A DNA stretch of 64,000 bases from Stenotrophomonas sp. MMGLT7 (GTDB lineage: Bacteria > Pseudomonadota > Gammaproteobacteria > Xanthomonadales > Xanthomonadaceae): positions 270,291 to 334,290 of the forward strand of contig NZ_JAJOZS010000002.1 in the NCBI RefSeq assembly GCF_021168555.1, written 5' to 3'. Below are positions 9,621 through 17,721 of this stretch, piece by piece. Both the position numbers and the translations under genes were made by a program. Position 1 is the stretch's first letter. Each line of letters opens with the position of its first letter. Under the pieces are notes generated by a model. That model saw nothing but the letters and a program-made list of their open reading frames with translations. It was not told the origin of the DNA and searched no databases.

Positions 9621-9953
9621 GCCGACGCTGGCTGTTGCCGCCTTCGGCGGCTCAAGGGCGGCCTTGCCCCAGCCCATGACGTCTTGCATGGCAAAACGCA
9701 CGACGGGCGGTACCCGTCTACGGATTTCCTTCGCTTCCCCTGTGTTCCCAGGCCAAACGCTGACCCCACACCGGCCGACACACGGTGGTCACCACTTTTT
9801 CCGCGCCCGGCAAGCATGCGGCGCCAGGAGAGGGCGGTCGCACGGGGACTGAGATCGCAAGAAGCGCTCCACTACGTGATGCCGGTCGCTCATGCCGCTC
9901 CGTAATCCTCATATTCTGGATTCGCCTGGTTCGCAGGCTCAAGGAGAGAACCG
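9621..9953. other. Intergenic interval
   Basis: 333 bp after the macro-domain gene. A small hairpin GCCGCC-TTC-GGCGGC at 9637-9651, just past the stop, may act as a terminator. TATTCT at 9912-9917 is a possible -10 for the small gene downstream, without a convincing -35. No other gene is seen. Confidence 0.4.
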
Positions 9954-10148
9954 ATGAAGACGATCATCAAGAAGGTCATGGCTGGAGCGATACTTTCTTC
10001 GGCGGTACTGGGTGGCACGGCCAGTGCCGGAGTACCGATATGCGACCCCACCTGCTATGTGATCTACAACCAGTGCATGGCGCGAGGAACTCTGCCAGCC
10101 TTATGCGAATCAGCGCTGAGGCAGTGCCTCGATGATCATTGCGGCTAG
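9954..10148 (+). CDS. Small secreted six-cysteine peptide, unknown function
   Basis: A 64-residue protein preceded by AAGGAGA (9941-9947), 6 nt from the ATG. Residues 1-25 form a signal peptide (MKTIIKKVMAGAILSSAVLG, cleavage after ASA). The mature ~39-residue part carries six cysteines at 30, 34, 41, 51, 58 and 63, spaced C-x3-C-x6-C-x9-C-x6-C-x4-C, consistent with three disulfides in the periplasm or outside the cell. Codons such as ATA, TTA, AGG, CGA, TCT and ACT are frequent, unlike neighbouring genes, which suggests recent acquisition. A terminator follows directly. I do not recognise the family; no export, immunity or modification gene is adjacent. Confidence 0.75.
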   Translation: MKTIIKKVMAGAILSSAVLGGTASAGVPICDPTCYVIYNQCMARGTLPALCESALRQCLDDHCG

Positions 10149-10172
10149 GATTCACGAACCTGTTGTGGTACG

Positions 10173-10197
10173 CAGAGCCCCGGAAAACGGGGCTCTG
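10173..10197. terminator. Bidirectional terminator
   Basis: Perfect 10-bp stem CAGAGCCCCG / CGGGGCTCTG with a GAAAA loop. It lies between the small secreted-peptide gene and the converging fba gene. There is no long T-run on either side, but the position between two convergent 3' ends makes a terminator role likely. Confidence 0.7.
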
Positions 10198-10241
10198 TCA
10201 CTGACAGGCTACAAACCACCCATCGAACAGCCACTGGACGC

Positions 10242-11246
10242 TCAGCCCTTCCACTGCCCCAGCGCGGCCAGGCCGTTCTCCCTGGCGCGCTCGTAGACGA
10301 TCTGCTGGGCCTTGGCGAAGTTGCCCTTCAGGTCCTTGGACCACAGCTTCAGTGCGGCGGCCTGCATGGCGCGGCCGTAGGAGAAGCTCAGCGGCCACGG
10401 CAGCTGGCCGAGCTGGTTCATCGCGTTCAGGTGCGCGGTGGACTGCTCGTCGGTCTGCCCGCCGGACAGGAACACGATGCCCGGCAGGATCGCCGGCACG
10501 GTGGACTTCAGGCACATCACGGTGGACTCGGCCACTTCCTCGACGCCGGCCTGCTCCTCGCAGTCCTTGCCGGAGATGACCATCGAGGCCTTCAGGATGG
10601 TGCCTTCCAGCACCACGTTCTGCTCGTACAGCGAGCCGAACAGCGCGCGCAGCGTCGCCTCGGTGACCTCGTAGCAGGTCTCGATGTCGTGGTCGCCGTC
10701 CATGATCACTTCCGGCTCGACCATCGGCACCAGCCCCTGCTCCTGGCACAGCGCGGCGTAACGCGCCAGCGCATGGGCGTTGGCCTCGATGCAGGTGCCC
10801 GACGGGATGTCCTCGCCGATGTTGATCACCGCGCGCCACTTGGCGAAGCGCGCGCCGAGCTTGTAGTACTCCTGCAGGCGTTCGCGCAGGCCGTCCAGGC
10901 CCTCGGTCACCAGCTCGCCCGGCATGCCGGCCAGCGGATGGGCGCCCTTGTCGACCTTGATGCCCGGGATGATGCCGTGCTGGGCCATGTACTTCGGGAA
11001 CGGCACGCCGTCCTTGGTGGACTGGCGGATGGTCTCGTCGAACAGGATCGCACCGGAGATGTAGTCGCTCAGCTTGGGCGTGGTGAGCAGCAGTTCGCGA
11101 TAGGCACGACGGTTCTCCTCGACGTTCTCGATGCCCACGCTGGCGAAGCGCTTGGCGATGGTGCCGGTGGATTCGTCGATGGCGATGATGCCCTTGCCCG
11201 GGGCAACCATGGCCTGGGCGGTTTCGGCAAGCTGTTCGATGCTCAT
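10242..11246 (-). CDS. Fructose-bisphosphate aldolase, class I
   Basis: A 334-residue Schiff-base (class I) aldolase interconverting fructose-1,6-bisphosphate with DHAP and glyceraldehyde-3-phosphate. The catalytic lysine is K219 in VLEGTILKASMV. Other family landmarks are GKGIIAIDESTGTIAKRF (residues ~17-34), KWRAVINIG, and MVEPEVIMDGDHDI. The sequence resembles the eukaryote-like class I enzymes of xanthomonads, not the zinc-dependent class II enzyme. It is the last of the minus-strand glycolytic genes, downstream of pyk but with its own candidate promoter. The start is supported by AGGACGCC just upstream of the ATG. Confidence 0.93.
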   Translation of the reverse strand: MSIEQLAETAQAMVAPGKGIIAIDESTGTIAKRFASVGIENVEENRRAYRELLLTTPKLSDYISGAILFDETIRQSTKDGVPFPKYMAQHGIIPGIKVDKGAHPLAGMPGELVTEGLDGLRERLQEYYKLGARFAKWRAVINIGEDIPSGTCIEANAHALARYAALCQEQGLVPMVEPEVIMDGDHDIETCYEVTEATLRALFGSLYEQNVVLEGTILKASMVISGKDCEEQAGVEEVAESTVMCLKSTVPAILPGIVFLSGGQTDEQSTAHLNAMNQLGQLPWPLSFSYGRAMQAAALKLWSKDLKGNFAKAQQIVYERARENGLAALGQWKG

Positions 11247-11624
11247 TGGCGTCCTGTGTCTGGCGATATGGCCGAAGGCGGCGATTATAGCCTTGCGCCT
11301 GTGCCCCCACCGCGTGCAGCAGCGCCGTCCTCCGCGCTGGAAACGTATTCATCCGGCGATCCGCCCGGCATCGTCGTATCGGCCCCTCCCTTCCCCCTGC
11401 GACCAGATCCCCGGCCGGGGTGGACGGGGCCACGGCGCAGCCGCATGCGGTTGAACATCGCCCGGGCCTTGCTTGCACCCGGCAAGGCCAGCTCGCCGGA
11501 CGGGAAAGGCACGGCTTGCGCGCCACCGGCGCGTGCCCAGGAACGCAAGCGGGCGGCGTGGGCCGGGGCGTCGGGCAGTGCCCTGGATTGCCGATCGCCG
11601 GCACCCGGCGCCGCGGCTCGATCG
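11247..11624. other. Intergenic interval between pyk and fba
   Basis: 378 bp without a gene. It holds the fba promoter candidate (see 11284-11289). The rest is GC-rich and shows nothing recognisable; no clear rho-independent terminator for pyk was found. Confidence 0.4.
11284..11289 (-). promoter_or_regulatory. -10 element of fba
   Basis: On the minus strand this reads TATAAT, a perfect sigma-70 -10 hexamer, 37 nt before the fba start codon. No good -35 is visible at 17 bp. It suggests fba can be transcribed independently of pyk. Confidence 0.5.
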
Positions 11625-13091
11625 CTAGATTTCCCCCAGCCCGCTGGCGAAGCCGTCCGGGCCGACCTCCAGCAGTCTCAGCGTATTGGTGGCGCCGTGG
11701 GTCTGCATGTGCTCGCCGCTGGTGAACACCACGCGGTCGCCCGCGTGCAGCCGCCCCGCCTCCACCAGCAGGCGGATGGCGCCGCGCGCGGCCTCGCGCG
11801 GGACCATGCCGCGGCTGTCGAAGGCGATGGGATAGACGCCGCGCATCAGCGCCATGCGCCGGCGTGCGCCGGCATGGTGGGTGAAGGCGTAGATCGGCAC
11901 GTGCGAGCGGAAGCGCGACAGGTAGCGCGGGGTGCCGCCGGATTCGGTCAGCGCCACCACCCCGCCCAGCTCGATGTGCTCGGACAGGAACATCGTCGCC
12001 ATCGCGATGGCCTGGTCGGCGCGCTCCAGGTTGCGCTGCGCGGCCTCGTAGTCGGTGTCGAACTCGAACTGGCGCTCGGCCCCCAGGCAGATGCGCGCCA
12101 TCGCCTCCACCGCGCGCACCGGGTAGGCGCCGGCGGCGGTCTCGGCCGACAGCATGACCGCGTCGGTGCCGTCGATCACCGCGTTGGCCACGTCCAGCAC
12201 CTCAGCGCGCGTGGGCATCGGGCTTTCCACCATCGACTGCAGCATCTGCGTGGCGGTGATGACGACCTTGTTCTGCGCCAGCGCCTCCTTGATGATCTTC
12301 TTCTGCAGGCCGGGCAGCTCGGCGTCGCCGATCTCCACGCCCAGGTCGCCGCGCGCCACCATCACCACGTCGGAAGCCTCGACGATCTCCACCAGGTTCT
12401 CGATCGCCTCGGTGCGCTCGATCTTGGACACCAGCGCCGCCTCGCTGCCGTGCAGGCGGGCGATGCGGCGGGCCTCGTTCATGTCCTCGGCGCTGCGGCA
12501 GAACGACACGGCGATGAAGTCCACGCCGATGCCGGCGGCGATGCCGATCAGCTCGTGGTCGCGCTCGGTCAGCGCGCCCAGCGACAGGCCGCCGCCCTGC
12601 TTGTTCAGTCCCTTGCGGTCGGACAGCACGCCGTCGTTGAGCACGCTGCTGACGATGCGCTCGCCCTCCACCCGCTGCACCTGCAGCTGCATCAGGCCGT
12701 CGTCGAGCAGCAGCACGTCGCCGGGCTTCACGTCGCCGGGCAGGCCCAGGTAGCTCACCCCGACCTCGCTGGCGGTACCCGGCGGCGCGTCGGCACGGGC
12801 GACCAGGTCGAAGCGGTCGCCGGCGCGGAGCGCGACCTTGCCCGCGGCGAAGCGCTCGATGCGGATCTTCGGGCCCGGCAGGTCGGCGAGGATGCCGACC
12901 TCGGTGCCCACGCGCTGCGCTGCCTCGCGTACCGCGAGCGCGCGGGCTTCCTGCGCCGCCGGATCGCCATGGCTGAAGTTCAGGCGCACCACGTTGGCGC
13001 CTGCGCGCAGCAGGTCGTCCAGCACGCCCGGGCGATCGGTGGCCGGTCCCAGGGTGGCGAGGATGCGGGTACGGCGCAGGCGTTCGATCAT
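11625..13091 (-). CDS. pyk: Pyruvate kinase
   Basis: A 488-residue glycolytic enzyme converting phosphoenolpyruvate and ADP to pyruvate and ATP. The N-terminal (beta/alpha)8 barrel has RILATLGPATD and NVVRLNFSHGD (residues ~8-45). The PK signature around the catalytic lysine, EAALVSKIERTEAIENL, is near residue 220, followed by MVARGDLGVEIG and MLSAETAAGAYPVRAVE; the alpha/beta C-terminal domain follows. The ATG at 13091 starts MIERLRRTRI and has AGGAGA 10 nt upstream. The PykA-like sequence and lack of an obvious fructose-bisphosphate loop suggest the AMP/sugar-phosphate-regulated type, but regulation is inferred. Confidence 0.93.
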   Translation of the reverse strand: MIERLRRTRILATLGPATDRPGVLDDLLRAGANVVRLNFSHGDPAAQEARALAVREAAQRVGTEVGILADLPGPKIRIERFAAGKVALRAGDRFDLVARADAPPGTASEVGVSYLGLPGDVKPGDVLLLDDGLMQLQVQRVEGERIVSSVLNDGVLSDRKGLNKQGGGLSLGALTERDHELIGIAAGIGVDFIAVSFCRSAEDMNEARRIARLHGSEAALVSKIERTEAIENLVEIVEASDVVMVARGDLGVEIGDAELPGLQKKIIKEALAQNKVVITATQMLQSMVESPMPTRAEVLDVANAVIDGTDAVMLSAETAAGAYPVRAVEAMARICLGAERQFEFDTDYEAAQRNLERADQAIAMATMFLSEHIELGGVVALTESGGTPRYLSRFRSHVPIYAFTHHAGARRRMALMRGVYPIAFDSRGMVPREAARGAIRLLVEAGRLHAGDRVVFTSGEHMQTHGATNTLRLLEVGPDGFASGLGEI

Positions 13092-13420
13092 GGGACGGCG
13101 TTCTCCTGGGAAGTTCGTTGCACGGGCGAGGATCGGATCGGGCCGGGAGGTGGCTGTGCCCGTAGCCGGGCATGGCGCGTTCCCGGCTGCGGCCGACTGG
13201 CCATCGCGGCAGGCCGTCAAGCATACAGGCGGGCCGTGCGCATCACGACGCGGCCGCCTCCGGCGCCGCCGCCTTCTGCCGATGCAACGATCCATTCCGG
13301 ACCGCGCCCTCGAAATTCCTGCGGTGCGTCATCACACTTGCCCGGACTTCGTTGCGCCCGGCCCACCGCTTGCGGTTGCCGGGCAGCCCTCCCCGCCCCT
13401 TCCCATTCTCAGGTGATGCC
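13092..13420. other. Divergent intergenic region, pyk / nitroreductase
   Basis: 329 bp that must contain the promoters of pyk and of the plus-strand nitroreductase gene. A small hairpin GCCCG-TAGC-CGGGC is visible near 13158. No convincing promoter hexamers or operator could be assigned. Confidence 0.35.
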
Positions 13421-14020
13421 ATGACCAACACGTTTCTCGAATCCGCCAAGCGCCGCCGCTCGCAGTACGCCCTCGGCAAGACCCTGCCGCTGCCGCAGGA
13501 GCAGGTGACCGCGCTGATCCAGGACGCGGTGAAGTGGAGCCCGTCCTCGTTCAACTCGCAGAGCTCGCGCGCGGTGATCCTGTACGGCGCGCAGAGCGAG
13601 AAGTTCTGGGCGCTGACCAAGGAGGCGCTGCGCAAGATCGTGCCCGCCGAGGCGTTCGGCCCCACCGAGAAGAAGATCGACAGCTTCGCCGCCGGCGCCG
13701 GCACCGTGCTGTTCTACGAGGACCAGGACGTGGTCAAGGGCCTGCAGGAGCAGTTCCCGCTGTACGCCGACAACTTCCCGCTCTGGTCCGAGCACAGCAC
13801 CGGCATCGCCCAGTTCGCGGTGTGGACCGCCCTGGCCGAGGCCGGCATCGGCGCCAGCCTGCAGCACTACAACCCGCTGGTCGACGAGGCCGCGGCCCAG
13901 GAGTGGAACATCCCGGCCAGCTGGAAGCTGCGCGCGCAGCTGCCGTTCGGCTCCAACGAGGCCCCGTTCGGCGAGAAGACCTTCATCGACGACGCCGAGC
14001 GTTTCCGCGTCTTCGCCTGA
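13421..14020 (+). CDS. Nitroreductase-family protein (FRM2/Hbn1-like)
   Basis: A 199-residue FMN-binding nitroreductase fold protein. The segment AVKWSPSSFNSQSSRAVIL (residues ~37-55) and the FRM2-type motif DNFPLWSEHSTGIAQFAVWTA near residue 115, then GASLQHYNPLVDE, place it in the FRM2-like subfamily. Characterised fungal members act in lipid signalling and redox defence and reduce nitroaromatics such as 4-nitroquinoline oxide. The start at 13421 follows AGGTGA; an upstream extension in the same frame is not protein-like. It is inserted in the opposite orientation between pyk and the HAD/pgk pair. The physiological substrate is unknown. Confidence 0.85.
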   Translation: MTNTFLESAKRRRSQYALGKTLPLPQEQVTALIQDAVKWSPSSFNSQSSRAVILYGAQSEKFWALTKEALRKIVPAEAFGPTEKKIDSFAAGAGTVLFYEDQDVVKGLQEQFPLYADNFPLWSEHSTGIAQFAVWTALAEAGIGASLQHYNPLVDEAAAQEWNIPASWKLRAQLPFGSNEAPFGEKTFIDDAERFRVFA

Positions 14021-14042
14021 GCGGCGGCCGTCCAATGCGTTT

Positions 14043-14074
14043 CGGGAGGGGTGCCATCTCCGGCGCCCCTCCCG
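14043..14074. terminator. Bidirectional terminator
   Basis: 13-bp stem CGGGAGGGGTGCC / GGCGCCCCTCCCG (one G-T wobble) with a six-base loop. It lies between the convergent nitroreductase and HAD phosphatase genes. Confidence 0.7.
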
Positions 14075-14134
14075 TCGTCGTCCTGCAGTGACCCGCACCC
14101 GCCGCCGGACGGCAACGGCGCGCGCCGCGCGGAT

Positions 14135-14782
14135 TCAGCCGGCGTAGGCCTGCGGCAGCTGCGCCGGCGCGGAGACCAGCCGGGTCGCCCCGGCCCCGCG
14201 CAGCTCCTGCTCGCTGCCGAAGCCCCACAACACCCCGACGCAGCGCATGCCATGGGCGAGCGCACCTTCCACGTCCATGTGGCGGTCGCCGCTCATCCAG
14301 CACCGCGCCGGCGCCACCGACAGCCGGCGCAGCGCCTCGGCGACCAGGTCGGGCTTGAAGCGGCGGCTGCCGTCGTCGCTGGCACCGACCACCTCCTCGA
14401 AACAGGCGCCGAACGGCAGGTGCTCGACGATACGGCGGGCGAAGCCCTCGTTCTTCGAGGTCACCACCGCCATGCGGTGCCCGGCGGCATGCAGCGCGCC
14501 GATGGCCTCGGCGATGCCGTCGAATACCCGCAGCTCGGTCCAGCCCTCGCTGCCGTAGCGCTCGCGGTACAGCCCCAGCGCGCGCTCGACCCGCGCCGGA
14601 TCATCGGGAAACAGCTGCGCGAAGCTGTCGCGCAGCGGCGGGCCGATCCACGGCAGCAACTGCTCGCGCGTCGCCGCCGGCCGGCCCAGTCCGGCCAGCG
14701 CGTACTGGATGCTGCGCACGATGCCCTGCTCGGAATCGACCAGGGTGCCGTCCAGGTCGAAGAACAGCGTGTCGCCGCTCAC
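14135..14782 (-). CDS. HAD-superfamily phosphatase (phosphoglycolate phosphatase-like)
   Basis: A 215-residue HAD hydrolase with all four motifs: D9 and D11 in [18 protein letters not shown] near residue 107, the lysine in RRFKPD, and [11 protein letters not shown] near residue 165. A helical cap lies between motifs I and II. The start is a GTG at 14782 whose last bases overlap the pgk stop codon (GTGA), so it is translationally coupled to pgk. Close relatives hydrolyse 2-phosphoglycolate. Its place behind pgk suggests a housekeeping role in removing toxic side products of glycolysis, but the substrate is inferred. Confidence 0.85.
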   Translation of the reverse strand: MSGDTLFFDLDGTLVDSEQGIVRSIQYALAGLGRPAATREQLLPWIGPPLRDSFAQLFPDDPARVERALGLYRERYGSEGWTELRVFDGIAEAIGALHAAGHRMAVVTSKNEGFARRIVEHLPFGACFEEVVGASDDGSRRFKPDLVAEALRRLSVAPARCWMSGDRHMDVEGALAHGMRCVGVLWGFGSEQELRGAGATRLVSAPAQLPQAYAG

Positions 14783-15954
14783 TGTCCGCGCGCGTCCAGC
14801 GCAGCCACCGCCGGCAGGGTCTTGCCTTCCAGGAACTCCAGGAACGCGCCGCCGCCGGTGGAGATGTAGCTGATCCGGTTGGCGATGCCGTACTTGTCCA
14901 CCGCCGCCAGGGTGTCGCCGCCACCGGCGATGGTGAAGGCCGGCGAGTCGGCGATGGCACGCGCCAGCACCTGGGTGCCGTGGCCGAAGGCCTCGAACTC
15001 GAACACTCCGACCGGGCCGTTCCACACCACGGTGCCGGCCTTGGAGATCAGGCCGGCATAGCGGGCGGCGGTCTTCGGGCCGATGTCGAGGATCAGGTCG
15101 TCATCGGCGACATCGGCGACCGCCTTCACCGTGGCCGGCGCGTCGGGCAGGAACTGCTTGGCCACCACCACGTCGGTGGGCAGCGGGATCTCGGCGCCGC
15201 GCGCCTTGGCGTCGGCGACGATCTTCCGGGCGGTGTCGATCAGGTCCGGCTCGCACAGCGACTTGCCCACCGGCAGCCCGGCCGCGGCGATGAAGGTGTT
15301 GGCGATGCCGCCGCCGACGATCAACTGGTCGACCTTGCCGACCAGGTTGCTGAGCAGCTCCAGCTTGGTGGACACCTTGCTGCCGGCCACGATCGCCAGC
15401 AGCGGCTTGGCCGGGGCGTGCAGCGCCTTGCCCAGCGCATCGAGCTCGGCCATCAGCAGCGGGCCGCCGGCGGCGACCGGGGCGAAGCGGATGACGCCGT
15501 GGGTGGAGGCCTGGGCGCGGTGCGCGGTGCCGAAGGCGTCCATCACGAACACGTCGCACAGCGCGGCGTACCGCTTGGCCAGCGCCTCGTCGTCCTTGCC
15601 CTCGCCGACGTTGAAGCGCACGTTCTCCAGCAGCACGATCTGGCCCGGCTTGACCTGCACGCCGTCGACCCAGTCCTTGACCAGCGGCACCGGCACCCCC
15701 AGCAGCGCGGTCAGGCGCTCGGCCACCGGCTCCAGCGAGTCCTCCTGGCTCCAGGTGCCCTCCTTGGGCCGCCCCAGGTGCGACATCACCAGGACCGCCG
15801 CGCCCTGCTTGAGCGCCAGCTTCAGGGTGGGCACCGAGGCGAGGATGCGCTGCTCGGAGGTGATCTGGCCGTTCTCGATCGGCACGTTGAGGTCCTGCCG
15901 GATCAGCACGCGCTTGCCGGAGAGGTCGAGATCGGTCATGCGGATGATGGTCAT
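14779..15954 (-). CDS. pgk: Phosphoglycerate kinase
   Basis: A 391-residue glycolytic/gluconeogenic enzyme transferring phosphate between 1,3-bisphosphoglycerate and ADP. The N-terminal substrate-binding segment [18 protein letters not shown] is near residue 15, followed by [18 protein letters not shown] and [15 protein letters not shown]. The nucleotide domain has [27 protein letters not shown] and the C-terminal GGGDTLAAV. The ATG at 15954 ([15 protein letters not shown]) is chosen as start; MTDLDL six codons in is an alternative. Its 5' end is duplicated 214 bp upstream. The stop overlaps the start of the HAD gene by 4 nt. Confidence 0.94.
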   Translation of the reverse strand: MTIIRMTDLDLSGKRVLIRQDLNVPIENGQITSEQRILASVPTLKLALKQGAAVLVMSHLGRPKEGTWSQEDSLEPVAERLTALLGVPVPLVKDWVDGVQVKPGQIVLLENVRFNVGEGKDDEALAKRYAALCDVFVMDAFGTAHRAQASTHGVIRFAPVAAGGPLLMAELDALGKALHAPAKPLLAIVAGSKVSTKLELLSNLVGKVDQLIVGGGIANTFIAAAGLPVGKSLCEPDLIDTARKIVADAKARGAEIPLPTDVVVAKQFLPDAPATVKAVADVADDDLILDIGPKTAARYAGLISKAGTVVWNGPVGVFEFEAFGHGTQVLARAIADSPAFTIAGGGDTLAAVDKYGIANRISYISTGGGAFLEFLEGKTLPAVAALDARGQ

Positions 15955-16035
15955 GGTGATGGGAACTCGCTCGTGAGGGTTGGGGAAATACACTTGGCCG
16001 TCCATGGCGCGACATCGCTGGCTTCGGACAGTCCG
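15894..16035. repeat. Direct repeat, downstream copy (5' end of pgk)
   Basis: 142 bp covering the first 20 codons of functional pgk and ~80 bp of its leader. It is matched at 16108-16249 with an offset of 214 bp and only about four differences (positions 15912, 15990, 15993 and 16029 against their partners). It looks like a recent tandem duplication with 72 bp between the copies. Confidence 0.9.
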
Positions 16036-16067
16036 GCCCGGCCGTCCATGGCCGGGCGCTCGCCGGC

Positions 16068-16092
16068 GCGGACTGCCGATAGGGCAGTCCGC
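16068..16092. terminator. Hairpin between the two pgk leader copies
   Basis: 10-bp perfect stem GCGGACTGCC / GGCAGTCCGC with a GATAG loop, lying between the duplicated segments and just after the stop of the 24-codon remnant. There is no T-tract. It could end transcripts from the upstream copy or be a REP-type element. Confidence 0.45.
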
Positions 16093-16093
16093 G

Positions 16094-16168
16094 TCACCCC
16101 GGCTCGCCCTGCCGGATCAGCACGCACTTGCCGGAGAGGTCGAGATCGGTCATGCGGATGATGGTCAT
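16094..16168 (-). pseudogene. Truncated pgk 5' copy / 24-codon leader ORF
   Basis: The upstream copy of the duplicated segment keeps the pgk start context and reads [20 protein letters not shown], then leaves homology (GEPG) and stops. One residue differs from true pgk (R15 to C). With the same upstream leader it should be translated as efficiently as pgk, so it is either inert debris or acts as an upstream ORF. Confidence 0.7.
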
Positions 16169-16249
16169 GGTGATGGGAACTCGCTCGTGAGGGTTGGGGA
16201 AATGCATTTGGCCGTCCATGGCGCGACATCGCTGGCTTCGGAGAGTCCG
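16108..16249. repeat. Direct repeat, upstream copy (pgk leader remnant)
   Basis: Partner of 15894-16035, ~97% identical. It carries the remnant start of pgk and the same ~80 bp of leader. The sequence to its right, up to the DUF3999 stop, is GC-rich and unremarkable. Confidence 0.9.
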
Positions 16250-16365
16250 CCTTCCGCTGGCGTGGCAGGGACACCATTGTCCGGGGTTCGGCACGGGGCG
16301 GCAAACGCCGCCTCGTCCCGGCAGGGTTCGACCCACGCCGGCGGCCCCAGGCTCGCCGCCGGGAC

Positions 16366-17721
16366 TCAGGCCGGCGGTCCCTGGTCCGTGGGCCGGCGCA
16401 GCAGGCTCAACGCGAACCCGGCAACCGCCAGTGCCCCGGCCACCAGCAGTGCCCACAGCAGCCAGGACTTCCAGTCGCGCGGCGCGGCCTGCGGCTGCAG
16501 CGCGGCGTCGCCGGCGAGGATCTGCGGCGCCGCCGAGAGTGTCGCCACGGCCGGGCGCCATTGCGCCCCGCGCTGCTCGCGCAAGGCCTGCAGGGTCTGC
16601 GCCAGCGGGGCGTCGCCGCGCTCGGCCCGCGCGCTGCCGGCGGCCAGCGCATAGGGCGGATCGCCCTGGGCGAGGAACACCAGCGTCTCCGCGCGATAGC
16701 CCAGGCGCAGGCGCGGCGGCGGCCCGGCAGCGGCTTGCCGCGGCTGCAGCCGCCAATAGCGGTCGCGGACCGCGCCCGACAGCATCTGCGGCAGCGAACG
16801 GTCGCGCCGGCCGGCGCCGTCGACCTGCCAGGCCAGCCATGGGCCGGCACGTTGCCGCCAGGGTGCATCGGCATCGTCGCGGCTGAGCAGCGTCCATTCG
16901 ACCGCGGTGTTGCCATCGACCTGCACGTCGATCCGCGATACCGGGAAGCGTCCGCTCGAGGCGAAGTCGAATCCTCCCTCGCGTGCGCTGCCCGCCAGTT
17001 CCAGCCACAGCCACTGCATCGGCACCTGCGCCGGCGCCAGTTCCGCGGTCACGCCATCGAGCTGCGGGAACCCCGGAGACAGCGGCGTCAGGCGCAGGTA
17101 GCGCGCTCGGCTCTGCAGCGGGATGCGCCGTTGCCGCAGCGCATTGCCGCGATTGGCCAGGTCCACCACGGTGGCCTGCGGATCGAGCAGGTGCCACTGG
17201 CGCAGGTCGTCGCTGCCCTCGATGCGCAACTGCGCCTGCACCGGCACGTCGGCACGCCATTCCAGCGCCAGGCCCTCGATCGGCTCGTGCACGCCGCTGG
17301 CATCCACCAGCCAGCCCTGCATCGGCGCCGCGCGGCCGCCCTGCACCCGTATGTCCACCCGGCGCACACTGCCATCGGCGTCGCGTTCGGTGACGGCCTG
17401 CAGGTCGTTGCCGGCCGACGTGGCCATGGCCGGCAGCGGAAACCACGGCAGCGGCTGCAGGCGCGCCCCTGCCAGCGGGACATCGGCGTTCACCAGCGCC
17501 GCGGGCACGGACTGCCCCTGCGCGTTGAACACCTCGATGTCGGCCAGCGACGCACGCTGCACGCGGCGGTAGACAGCCTCGTCCAGCACCACGCGATAGG
17601 CACCGGCCGCGGGCTCGGACAGCCGCAACGGCCACTGCTGCGCATAGTCGTTGCGCTCGCTGGCCGCCATGGCCGCCAGCGACGGCAGCAGCAGCGCCAG
17701 TCCCCACCCGCGCGCGATCAT
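16366..17721 (-). CDS. DUF3999 family membrane-anchored protein
   Basis: A 451-residue protein with a signal peptide (MIARGWGLALLLPSLAAMA), a large periplasmic beta-rich part, and a single C-terminal membrane helix (WLLWALLVAGALAVAGFAL, ~residues 415-435) ending in a short basic tail. The mature part has repeated jelly-roll-like segments (for example QLRIEGSDDLRQWHLLD and RYLRLTPLSPGFPQLDGV), reminiscent of carbohydrate-binding or discoidin folds; this is inference. DUF3999 genes are regularly found beside DUF2339 genes, and here the start overlaps the DUF2339 stop by ATGA. Function is unknown; an envelope complex with DUF2339 is likely. Confidence 0.85.
   Translation of the reverse strand: MIARGWGLALLLPSLAAMAASERNDYAQQWPLRLSEPAAGAYRVVLDEAVYRRVQRASLADIEVFNAQGQSVPAALVNADVPLAGARLQPLPWFPLPAMATSAGNDLQAVTERDADGSVRRVDIRVQGGRAAPMQGWLVDASGVHEPIEGLALEWRADVPVQAQLRIEGSDDLRQWHLLDPQATVVDLANRGNALRQRRIPLQSRARYLRLTPLSPGFPQLDGVTAELAPAQVPMQWLWLELAGSAREGGFDFASSGRFPVSRIDVQVDGNTAVEWTLLSRDDADAPWRQRAGPWLAWQVDGAGRRDRSLPQMLSGAVRDRYWRLQPRQAAAGPPPRLRLGYRAETLVFLAQGDPPYALAAGSARAERGDAPLAQTLQALREQRGAQWRPAVATLSAAPQILAGDAALQPQAAPRDWKSWLLWALLVAGALAVAGFALSLLRRPTDQGPPA

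Noticed and set aside
9954..10148. Lanthipeptide or other modified peptide precursor
   Set aside because: It has a standard Sec signal peptide and no leader motif, and no modification or dedicated export genes are nearby.
10431..13424. Nearly 1000-codon plus-strand open frame across fba and pyk
   Set aside because: Antisense shadow of two well-recognised glycolytic genes; composition is His/Gln/Arg/Val-rich with no domain and no ribosome-binding site.
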